From NCBI GenBank assembly GCA_037783415.1, contig JAZGTN010000064.1:1302001-1366000 (forward strand): a stretch of DNA of 64,000 bases, read 5' to 3'. The position numbers and the translations under genes were made by a program. The notes beneath the pieces are model-generated. The model was not told the DNA's origin. It ran no database searches and saw only the letters and a program-made list of their open reading frames with translations. Of this stretch, positions 46,787 through 55,249 are shown in pieces; the stretch's first letter is position 1; every line of letters starts with the position of its first letter. Source of the DNA: Leptasterias polaris. Taxonomy: Eukaryota > Echinodermata > Asteroidea > Forcipulatida > Asteriidae.

Positions 46787-48286
46787 ATGAGTAGAAAGGA
46801 GTTAGATGGTGTCACCTCAGGGGCAGAGGTTGACCAGGCTTCTTTTCGTGTAGAACTGTGTCGCTCCAGAATGGAGAATGAGTGGTTAAAGTCGGAAAGA
46901 GAGCGTCTCACCGCTGAGGTTGAGACATGGAAAAAGAAGGCAAAGCCTAGAGACACTGATGAGGTTGATTCTGATGTGTTTTTCAAGTTGCCTGAGGAAA
47001 CCTCTGGGTATTCCTCGTTAAAGGCAAGGCAAGTTGCCGATGTTGGCATGTCACCCGAGTTGCTTGGGAGGGGGACAAGGCAGAATGGTAGAACACCCCA
47101 TTTGAGGTCTACTCCATTCTCAGAGCCTAGTCCGAGTACAAACCCATTTGTTAGCACTGAGGTTGATGATGCTGGGCAACGAGGTTTACACAGTGAGGTT
47201 TTGAGCTTTCTGACTCGTCCTACTGTGGAGAGAAGTAGTCAGTTGAGTAGTGAGGTTGGCACAAACCTCATGGGTCCATGGCCACTTAAGAGAGAGAAGA
47301 GGTTGGTGGGTGATGAGGTTTTGAGTAAACCTCAAGATAAACCTCAAGATAAACCTCAAGATAAACCTCAAGATAAACCTCAGGATGAAAGGGCACGCCG
47401 CCCTACGATAACCCCCGACAGGTACAATGGTAAGGTGTTGTGGAATGATTACCACAGACACTTTGAGGCCTGTAAAAAGGTTAATCAGTGGAGTGAGGAG
47501 CAGGCAGCCGAGTTTTTGGCCGCAAGCCTTCAGGCTGATGCGCTCCGGATCCTTGGTGATGGAGCCAAAAAGAAGTTTACTTATAGTGAACTGGTAAAGC
47601 TCTTGGAGCGGAGATTCGGCCCTGGTCAACGGGCCGAAAATTATTTAGTAGAGCTCCGACACCGGAGACAAAATACGAAAGAAACTCTTCAAGAGTTGGG
47701 TCAGGCGGTCCGAGACTTGACCGTGAAGGCTTACCCTGAAATTTCCGAAGAGGCACGAGAGCGCCTCGGAAAGAACCATTTCATTGATGCGGTTGACAGT
47801 CAAGCGGTCAGAGAAGGAATTTATCGGGTTCGACCAAAGTCATTGGACGAAGCGATACAGGCTGCTCTCGAAACCGAAAGCATCGAAAAGGTTGAAAGCC
47901 AAAGAAGGGAAGAAAGAAGGCCTGCAAAGTTTGCAAGAGCCCTTGACTCTGGCACTGAGCATCGTCTCCAAGGATTGGAGGGCAGTGTTGAGGAGCAGGT
48001 CAAGAAAATGGACAGGGTTGTCGAATTATTGTCCGAATTGACCAAGAAAATCCCAGTGTGGAACAAAGGGGCAGATAAACCTCAAGGGTTACCACAGAGG
48101 CCCGAGATGAGGAATACCCAGGGCGTGAGGTGTTTCAATTGTGGAGAGCTGGGGCATTTCCTGAGGGAGTGCACCCAGCCTCGCAAAAGGTATGGGCGTC
48201 AGGGAAACGCCAACCAGCCGACCGATGGGCCCGCGGAAAGGCTGGATGTACCCAAGGGTCCAAGCGAGGGAGAGAAGAAGAACTAG
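46787..48286 (+). CDS. gag: Gag polyprotein
   Basis: 499 residues from the first ATG after the leader. The N-terminal part is charged and helical (a coiled-coil-like run near residues 24-52). At about 180-200 it has a KPQD tandem repeat encoded by five 12-bp units that each carry AAACCTCA. A capsid-like Gly/Leu/Arg-rich retrotransposon Gag domain follows (about 205-330, with W-N-DYHRHFE and KLLERRFGPGQ), then a basic/coiled tail and one CCHC zinc knuckle at 449-462 (CFNCGELGHFLREC). It forms the particle shell and binds RNA. It overlaps pol by about 157 nt in a different frame. No lesion is seen. Confidence 0.93.
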   Translation: MSRKELDGVTSGAEVDQASFRVELCRSRMENEWLKSERERLTAEVETWKKKAKPRDTDEVDSDVFFKLPEETSGYSSLKARQVADVGMSPELLGRGTRQNGRTPHLRSTPFSEPSPSTNPFVSTEVDDAGQRGLHSEVLSFLTRPTVERSSQLSSEVGTNLMGPWPLKREKRLVGDEVLSKPQDKPQDKPQDKPQDKPQDERARRPTITPDRYNGKVLWNDYHRHFEACKKVNQWSEEQAAEFLAASLQADALRILGDGAKKKFTYSELVKLLERRFGPGQRAENYLVELRHRRQNTKETLQELGQAVRDLTVKAYPEISEEARERLGKNHFIDAVDSQAVREGIYRVRPKSLDEAIQAALETESIEKVESQRREERRPAKFARALDSGTEHRLQGLEGSVEEQVKKMDRVVELLSELTKKIPVWNKGADKPQGLPQRPEMRNTQGVRCFNCGELGHFLRECTQPRKRYGRQGNANQPTDGPAERLDVPKGPSEGEKKN

Positions 48287-51200
48287 ATATAGCCAAAAAA
48301 AGGCGAGGGGCAGAGGAAGGAGAGCCAGTGGCTACTCAATCCCTTTCTGTCCTTCGGCCTAGATTTGGTTTGTTTGTACAAGGAGTGGTGAGAGACACTA
48401 AGTGCCGGTTTTTGGTCGATTCGGGTTCGACCGACACGATCATTAGTTGTTCGGTGTACCATGAAATTGCCAAAGAACAGAGGCCAGTGCTTACCAAAGA
48501 GGGGACAAACATTCGGCAGGTGGATGGCAGTCCGCTTGCTGTGATGGGCGTTTCCTGGGTGGAAGTACAAGTGGGTAAAACTGTCCACCAGGTCAAGGCA
48601 ATTTTTGCGGATATCAAGTGTAAGGGGATACTTGGAATGGATTTCTTGTTGCCAACCCGTGGTAACTTAGATTTCCAGAGCCTAGAATTGAGGTTGAATG
48701 GAGAACGAGTGAAGTGCACAAGTGGTGCAGGGGAGCCAGTTGTTGGCAGAGTAGTTGTCGCAGAAACAACCGAAATACCATCCGGACATGAGGCCGTGGT
48801 GCCTGGGACGGTTGTTCATACTGGCCAGGTTCCACTCCTGTCTGCCATCATTGAGCCTGTTGAGGGTGGAGGCGAATTGGCCCAAAGAGGTTTAGTTTTA
48901 GCCAGATCATTGGTTAAACCTCAGGGTGAGGTATTGCCGCTTCGAATCCTTAACCCCGGTGATGAGGCACGAGTGGTGCGGAAGGGTACAACGGTTGGGA
49001 CTGTGGAAGCCGTTGAGGTTGATGCAGTGGTTCAGTTGAGTCGGGGCAGTGCTAGTGAGGTTGATGCCTTACTGCCTAAGCACTTACATGACTTATATGA
49101 ACGGAGCAGGTTAAACCTCAGTGAGGAGTACCATGCCGAGGTGAAGTCCTGTTTGACAGAGTACCAGGATGTATTTTCCGCTGGTGAGCACGATATAGGG
49201 AAAACCAATGTGGTTGAGCATCACATTCATACTGGTGATGCCAGACCTGTTAAGGAACGGCCTAGGCGCCACCCCTTGTGCAACCAGGAGGAAATATTGA
49301 GACAAGTCAAAGAACTTAAGCAGAGAGGGGTTATAGAGCCTTCAGATAGCCCCTGGGCTGCTAATGTAGTTCTGGTCAAAAAGAAGGATGGAACACGGCG
49401 ATTTTGTGTCGATTATCGAGGTTTAAATGCGGTTACCATCAAGGATGCGTATCCCGTCCCTCGAATTGATGAAACACTTGATGCATTGTCAGGTGCAGAA
49501 TGGTTTTCCACGCTTGATTTAGCGTCCGGATACTGGCAGGTAGCCTTGGATGAGGAGGCTAGCCAGAAATCAACCTTTGTAGTGCGTAACGGTTTATACC
49601 GCTGGAAGTGCATGCCCTTTGGCCTCTGCAACGCACCGGCTACGTTCGAGAGGTTGATGGAAAAAGTGATGGGCGGACTTCAGTGGGACATCCTGCTGAT
49701 ATACCTCGATGATGTCATTGTGTTTGGCAAAACCGTGCGAGAGGAGATTGAGCGACTGCGAGTCGTTCTCTCCCGGTTGCGCCAAGCCGGCCTGAAACTA
49801 AAGCCAAGCAAGTGCTTCCTTTTTCAGAGGTCGGTCGGTTATTTGGGCCATATTGTGTCACCCGCGGGTGTAGCTACAGATCCTGCAAAGGTTCAAGCAG
49901 TAGCAGATTGGCCCGTACCGAAATGTGTCAAGGAAGTTCGAAGCTTTTTGGGCCTCGCTTCCTATTATCGAAAGTTTGTGAAGGGGTTTGCAGAGGTAGC
50001 GTCAGTGCTACATGCGTTGACTGAAAAGTCACGGGAGTTCATATGGACCGATGCCTGTCAGCAGGCGTTCGATGAACTTAAGCACAGGTTGCAAACTGCC
50101 CCAGTGTTGGCGTATCCCCTTGTAGGAAGTGACTACATTTTAGACACTGATGCTAGCGGAGATGGAATAGGGGCCGTGCTGTCCCAGATTCATGATGGTG
50201 AGGAGAAAGTCCTAGCTTATGCTAGCCGTAAACTGAGTCGGGCCGAGAGAAACTATTGTGTGACCCGGCGAGAACTGTTGGCTGTGGTTGTGTACCTGAA
50301 ACAGTTTAAACAGTACTTGTATGGACAAAGGGTGACAGTTCGCACTGACCACGCTGCTCTGAGGTGGTTGCTGAACTTTAAGAACCCGGAGGGTCAGTTG
50401 GCCAGGTGGCTTGAAGTGATTTCAGAGTATGACATGACAATCGTACACAGGCCGGGCCGTAAGCATGGAAATGCAGACGGGTTGTCCCGCAAAGTCTGTA
50501 AACAGTGTGGCAGGGATGATAATGATGTGGAAGGTCCCAAGTTGCCTGCAGAAGTTGTGGCGGATTCCGGCACTCCGGAGGCGTTGGTACGGAGCATCCT
50601 TGCCCAGCCTCAGATGCCTATGGAGGCAGTCCGGAAAGCCCAACTTGATGACCCAAGTTTGAGTTGGATTGTCAGGACGAAAGAGGAGTCGAACAGTCGA
50701 CCAGTTTGGGAGACTGTGTCGAGTACCTCCTCGGCGCACAAGACACTGTGGTCCCTGTGGGATCAACTTGAGGTGCGAAATAATCTCCTGTACAGGAGGT
50801 GGGAGTCAGACGATGGAACATCAGTCCGTTGGCGTCTGGTTCTCCCGATAGAGATGATGGAGATGGTTCTCCAAGAACTTCACGGTGGTAAGGCCAGTGG
50901 ACACCTGGGCCTTACCAAGACTTTGGCCAAGGTGAAACTGAGGTATTACTGGCCTGGGATGGTTGCCGATGTGAGGTCATTTCTCCGGAAATGCGATTTG
51001 TGCGGGAGGAGAAAATCGCCGGCTAAGAGGCGCATTTCCCCGTTACAGCAGTACAGGGTTGGCGAGCCACTTGAACGAGTGGCTCTGGACTTGCTGGGTC
51101 CACTGCCACGAAGTGACAGTGGCAATGTTTGGATTATGGTAGTCGGGGATTACTGTTCCAAATGGATGGAGGCGTACCCTCTGCCAGATGCAAAGGCTGA

Positions 51201-52215
51201 GACAGTGGCTGACAAATTGGTGGCAGAATTTGTATGTCGGTTTGGGGTGCCGTTGGAACTGCATTCCGACCAAGGGACCAATTTTGAGTCCGCAGTTTTT
51301 GGTGAGATGTGCCGAGTCCTCGGCATCTCAAAGACTCGGACTACGGCCTATAACCCCAAGTCCGATGGAATGGTGGAACGTTTCAACAAGACGTTGATCA
51401 ATATGGTTGCCACCATGATAGAACCAAAGAGACAACAACGGGACTGGGACGAGTGTCTCCCGTTTGCGACTTTCGCATACAGGTGTACTCCCCAAGAGTC
51501 TACTGGGGAGAGCCCCAACATGATGATGTTGGGGCGAGAAGTCCGGCTGCCAGTCGACTTACTGGTGGAGTGTCCTCCCGCCGAGGGCACTGTGCGAACC
51601 GAGTATGCGGGGAAACTAAGGCGGCAGCTGCAAGAGGCACATGGTCGGGCTCGAGAGTGCCTCAAGCAGAGTGCAAGACGCCAGAAGAAAAACTATGACA
51701 GGAAGGCCCATGGTGGAGCCTTGCAAGAGGGTCAATTTGCCTGGCTCTTCAATAAATTGAGGAGGAAGGGCAAATGTCCGAAGTTGCAACTTCGCTGGGA
51801 GGGGCCGTTCTTAATTGTGAGAAAGCTCTCTGATGTGACTTACCGGGTTCAGAGGAAAAAAGGGAGTAAGGCTTTCGTCGTCCATGGGGACCGACTTAAG
51901 CCTTATAATGGCGAACCCTTGGAAGTCTGGGCTTACTGGCCTAAACAGCCAGTAGAGGTCCCGGTGACTGAGAATAGAGACGAAGTTGGTAGTGAGTCAG
52001 TCAAGGAAACAGAGGTTAGCTCGAATGAGAGAGAGACCACAGTTGAGGTTTGTGAGTTGACTGAGAATAGAGACGAAGTTGGTAGTGAGTCAGTCAAGGA
52101 AACAGAGGTTAGCTCGAACGAGAGAGAGAGTAGTGCAGAGAACCAGAGGGAGGTCCCTACCAGGTACCCCCGTAGGGAACATAAGCGTCCTCTAAGGTTC
52201 AGGGAAAGTTGCTAA
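48130..52215 (+). CDS. pol: Pol polyprotein (PR-RT-RNaseH-IN)
   Basis: The open frame is -1 relative to gag and no ATG opens it, so it is probably made as Gag-Pol by frameshifting in 48130-48286. Rough positions counted from 48130: aspartic protease DSGSTDT (about 97), reverse transcriptase with VDYRGLN, MPFGLCNAPATF and the catalytic YLDD (525-528), RNase H TDASGDG (about 672) with TDHAALRWLL, integrase HHCC zinc site (GHLGLTK...CDLCGRRK), catalytic D (ALDLLGP, about 986), D1047 (SDQGT) and E1083 (GMVERFNK), the D35E spacing. The C-terminus carries a 93-bp direct duplication (TENRDEVGSESVKETEV twice). No chromodomain is recognised. All catalytic residues are in place. Confidence 0.95.
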   Translation: MFQLWRAGAFPEGVHPASQKVWASGKRQPADRWARGKAGCTQGSKRGREEELDIAKKRRGAEEGEPVATQSLSVLRPRFGLFVQGVVRDTKCRFLVDSGSTDTIISCSVYHEIAKEQRPVLTKEGTNIRQVDGSPLAVMGVSWVEVQVGKTVHQVKAIFADIKCKGILGMDFLLPTRGNLDFQSLELRLNGERVKCTSGAGEPVVGRVVVAETTEIPSGHEAVVPGTVVHTGQVPLLSAIIEPVEGGGELAQRGLVLARSLVKPQGEVLPLRILNPGDEARVVRKGTTVGTVEAVEVDAVVQLSRGSASEVDALLPKHLHDLYERSRLNLSEEYHAEVKSCLTEYQDVFSAGEHDIGKTNVVEHHIHTGDARPVKERPRRHPLCNQEEILRQVKELKQRGVIEPSDSPWAANVVLVKKKDGTRRFCVDYRGLNAVTIKDAYPVPRIDETLDALSGAEWFSTLDLASGYWQVALDEEASQKSTFVVRNGLYRWKCMPFGLCNAPATFERLMEKVMGGLQWDILLIYLDDVIVFGKTVREEIERLRVVLSRLRQAGLKLKPSKCFLFQRSVGYLGHIVSPAGVATDPAKVQAVADWPVPKCVKEVRSFLGLASYYRKFVKGFAEVASVLHALTEKSREFIWTDACQQAFDELKHRLQTAPVLAYPLVGSDYILDTDASGDGIGAVLSQIHDGEEKVLAYASRKLSRAERNYCVTRRELLAVVVYLKQFKQYLYGQRVTVRTDHAALRWLLNFKNPEGQLARWLEVISEYDMTIVHRPGRKHGNADGLSRKVCKQCGRDDNDVEGPKLPAEVVADSGTPEALVRSILAQPQMPMEAVRKAQLDDPSLSWIVRTKEESNSRPVWETVSSTSSAHKTLWSLWDQLEVRNNLLYRRWESDDGTSVRWRLVLPIEMMEMVLQELHGGKASGHLGLTKTLAKVKLRYYWPGMVADVRSFLRKCDLCGRRKSPAKRRISPLQQYRVGEPLERVALDLLGPLPRSDSGNVWIMVVGDYCSKWMEAYPLPDAKAETVADKLVAEFVCRFGVPLELHSDQGTNFESAVFGEMCRVLGISKTRTTAYNPKSDGMVERFNKTLINMVATMIEPKRQQRDWDECLPFATFAYRCTPQESTGESPNMMMLGREVRLPVDLLVECPPAEGTVRTEYAGKLRRQLQEAHGRARECLKQSARRQKKNYDRKAHGGALQEGQFAWLFNKLRRKGKCPKLQLRWEGPFLIVRKLSDVTYRVQRKKGSKAFVVHGDRLKPYNGEPLEVWAYWPKQPVEVPVTENRDEVGSESVKETEVSSNERETTVEVCELTENRDEVGSESVKETEVSSNERESSAENQREVPTRYPRREHKRPLRFRESC

Positions 52216-52250
52216 CTTGAATTTGTTTCTGTTTATTTCCTGCTGCAGGA

Positions 52251-53009
52251 ATGGGGTTCGAATGTTACACCTGCCATCGGTCCTTCACAACTGCACAAGG
52301 CCTCTGGCGACACAAAAAGCTTGTTCATGGTCCCCCCGAGATGCTTCTTTGTGGTAGGTGTGCCTTCAGAGATAAGAGGCGGGACAACCTCAAGAGGCAC
52401 TACCGTCGTTGCCATACGCAACACATGGAAGAGTACGCCTCAATAAGGCCAACCCTCATCGAGGTGGAGAGCAAGTCGGCGGAACGCACTCCGGTCACCC
52501 TCCGTCTTCCGGTTCAGATTGCCCGAACGAAGCTGGTGGGACGCCTGGCCAGAAGTTCGGTGAACCTGACAACCGCCAGTCCCCCGGCGACAGTGTCAAG
52601 GGCACCCCAGAGCCCCACCCACTCCATTCACCAAGATGATGCTGTGATTTCGCTGTCGCCATGCCCCATCTCCCCTCTGCATGCTCCGTCTTCCCCTGTG
52701 CCACCGCTACGGGGAAAACCAAGGGCCATGCTCGAACAGATGCGGGAAGACGCCGAGGCGGGCAGCGATGCCGAATCCATGCCATCCCTGGAGAGCCGGG
52801 ATATAGAAGCCGTCCCCGATGAGGTTCCTGTGGACAACGCAGAGGAGGAAAACCCCCCAGAGCAGGAAGGACAGATAGCGCGAGTGGAAGAGCTCACCTA
52901 TCGAGACACATACATTGGAGAGCAGCTGGTGGATAAAGAAGTGATCCAGCGAACCCTTTGGAAGCCAGTCAAGGGGTCGCAGTACGACTTTACGGCCAAC
53001 AAAGAGTAA
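52251..53009 (+). CDS. Third ORF: two-finger C2H2 protein of the Gypsy element
   Basis: 252 residues beginning MGFECYTCHRSFTTAQGLWR. Two C2H2 fingers lie at about residues 5-26 (C-x2-C-x12-H-x4-H) and 34-55 (CGRC...RHYRRCH). A Ser/Pro-rich middle and an acidic Glu-rich C-terminal half follow, giving a transcription-factor-like layout. There is no signal peptide or membrane span, so this is not an envelope protein. It lies in the position of env. The sequence just before the ATG, TTTATTTCCTGCTGCAG, is a strong splice acceptor (AG at 52248), and GTGAGT at 46750-46755 before gag is a matching donor. A spliced subgenomic mRNA is inferred. The role is unknown; DNA or RNA binding is likely. Confidence 0.8.
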   Translation: MGFECYTCHRSFTTAQGLWRHKKLVHGPPEMLLCGRCAFRDKRRDNLKRHYRRCHTQHMEEYASIRPTLIEVESKSAERTPVTLRLPVQIARTKLVGRLARSSVNLTTASPPATVSRAPQSPTHSIHQDDAVISLSPCPISPLHAPSSPVPPLRGKPRAMLEQMREDAEAGSDAESMPSLESRDIEAVPDEVPVDNAEEENPPEQEGQIARVEELTYRDTYIGEQLVDKEVIQRTLWKPVKGSQYDFTANKE

Positions 53010-53030
53010 ATTAAGCCGATTTAACATGTA

Positions 53031-53796
53031 AATAGCATCACTAAGTTTAACAAGCAATCAACCAATCAGGTCTTTCAATCAGTGTAAAATTCTTAAATTT
53101 ATAAGTGATTCTTGCCAAATTCTATGCAATTTTTCTATCTAAACTGCATGTTATACCTTGCCATTTCTTATATATTTTTGTATTCTGTAAGGATTTATAA
53201 CGTGTTTTCATCCACCAAAGATCCATGTAAAAAAAGACTGCATGTTGTATTTAAAAGGAAGCCAAATACACCTCATTTTCATTGTATCAATTTAGCATCA
53301 GTAAACCTCAATGGGTATGAAGGTTACTTTCTTTGACTAAAATAAAACTGTGTTTTCTTGTATAAACTTCCATAAACCTCACTGAGGTGAGATTCACATT
53401 TTTCATTGTATAAAGCCATATTCCATGTATAAGTACATGAGGTTGTAACTAAACCTCATCAGGGTTATTTTCATTGTATAAAGCCATATTCCATGTAAGT
53501 ACATGAGGTTGTAAATAAACCTCATGAAGATTACTTTTGTTGTATTTAAAAACATGTCATGTTAAAGTGCGAGAGGTTGTAGGTAAACCTCGTGGGAGAA
53601 CTTTGATTGTTGTATAAAGAGTAGTTGTGAGTTTTATAGTAAACCTCACATGTTTTTTTTATTGTATAAGTGGTTTGGAGACGTTACCTAGTATGGTAGA
53701 TTTATTTGAAGGTTTTTATGTTTAAGTACCACTCCTGTTCCTTGTATTATTGTTAAGCTGATTGGACCGGGGCGGTCCAAGCTTAGCTGGGTCCTG
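53031..53796 (+). repeat. Gypsy 3' region with serial TGAGGTT hairpins
   Basis: Five inverted-repeat stems: AAACCTCA-C-TGAGGT (about 53373-53387), TGAGGTT-7nt-AACCTCA (about 53438-53458 and 53503-53524), GAGGTT-7nt-AACCTC (about 53573-53592), and TGTGAG...CTCACA (about 53625-53650). They are embedded in a degenerate repeat of about 65-75 bp carrying ATTGTATAAAGCCATATTCC. TTGGACC-GGGGC-GGTCCAA (53762-53780) is a further palindrome near the 3' LTR. No purine-rich tract precedes the LTR. The ORF at 53112-53336 is not supported. Confidence 0.75.
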
Positions 53797-54909
53797 TGTG
53801 ACGGAACAGGGGGGTAGACCTGGTGAAGTTTAGTGCACCAAAAGACGCAGTGCGCATTGTGCTTTGCGGGGGGTGCTAGCGGGTTCTTATAAGCGAGCAG
53901 CGCTGGGTTTCCCGCCACTTATTGGGCTTATTTGGTCTAGTGTTTTTGATGTAGTCTGTTGCTCTAGTACTGTTAGTGTTCTAGTTCTGTGACCGTGAAC
54001 TGTGCGTTGGCACTGTGCTGAGACCAAATTGCGTGTTCCCACTGCTACTGTGTGCGTTATCTTTAGCTGGTGGTTGAGCTGTGTGACCCGTTGTGTTTCT
54101 ACGTTCAGCGAGAGAGATATAGCGAGGTGGGTTTTACTGTATAAGTAAACTTTATGTTAATGTAAGGCTCGGAGTTGTAGAGCGTGAATTGGGTAACCTT
54201 TATCGGGGGAAGGCTGAAGCATTGGAAGGTTGTGTGAGTTGTATGCCGTTGAATACACGTTGGTGTAGAACGGCTGAGGTACGATTCAGTTGCGACCACT
54301 GTGCGGGCTACCCGGAGGGTTATTAGAGACGTAGCGCTGACGAGTTCTTTAGAGAGGGTTATTGTAATCCGCATGAAGTTTCAATTGTGCAGACTTGCCA
54401 GTCTGTGAGGGTTATTAGCATAATACAGTGTGAGGTATACCTGTGTTTGGCAAGGCTGATTCTTAGCGCTGGGCCGACTGAGGTTGTACTGAGGTTTATG
54501 CTGCTTACTATACTTGTTTGTATTACTGAGGTTTATTACATTTAGGTGAGGTTTATTATCTTTACCTGGTTGTGTAATTACTATTATTGTTGAGTGATTC
54601 ATTGAACGTTTATGAGAAATAAAACCATTGTTACTGTTATTGGAGACCTGGTATCCTTGTGAGGTTTATTGAGGTTTCGGGTGATTGCTCTGATTCTAGC
54701 TATTAGGAATATCATTCTCAATCGGTGGTAAACTTCCACCAAACGAACTGCCCCTAGGCATAGCCGCCGTTCGTTATTATCCCCCCTTTTGTCTGGGTAG
54801 CCGCTCACCCTTGCATAAGGTTAATAAATATTATTGGGGTAGGATAATCACCCTGGGTTGTGTCTGGTCTTCATCGACCTAGTCGCTGACTCGAGGGTGT
54901 CCCGCCACA
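53797..54909 (+). repeat. 3' LTR
   Basis: Same length and termini as the 5' LTR and two mismatches to it. Followed by ATAT (54910-54913) and the resumption of macro-repeat B. Confidence 0.95.
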
Positions 54910-55249
54910 ATATGGTGCATACTCAGCGAGGAAATTAGGAATGCAACACAACAACGAGTAGGAAATCTTTCACTTGGAGAGACCATTTGGGTACTGGATG
55001 TGCTGTATTCTGAAGAAGAAAAAAACAATTATAAACAAAGTAAGACTTTCGGAAAATTAAGTCAAGCGGAAACTGTTCAAATAAATACAATTTAAGACCT
55101 AACAAAAATATTTTGTCATTGTATAATACTACTAATAATTTATTGAATTTATATTCCACTCTATCCAGGACCAATAATATTATTAGAGTAATTTGTTAGT
55201 GGAAGGTGCACATACTGTTTTTAAAGTTGACTTATAAACAAAAGATTCT

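Larger units (their letters stand above)
45539..54909 (+). mobile_element. Ty3/Gypsy LTR retrotransposon, full length and young
   Basis: Two 1113-bp LTRs (TG...CA) with only two differences seen by eye, ATAT duplications (45535-45538, 54910-54913), a tRNA-Leu-type primer binding site, and gag, pol (PR-RT-RNaseH-IN order, which defines Ty3/Gypsy) and a third zinc-finger ORF, all open. There is no obvious polypurine tract before the 3' LTR. The unit interrupted is macro-repeat B. An element this intact has probably moved recently. Confidence 0.95.

Noticed and set aside
52251..53009. Third Gypsy ORF as an envelope protein
   Set aside because: No signal peptide, no transmembrane segment, no glycosylation-rich ectodomain; it has C2H2 fingers instead.
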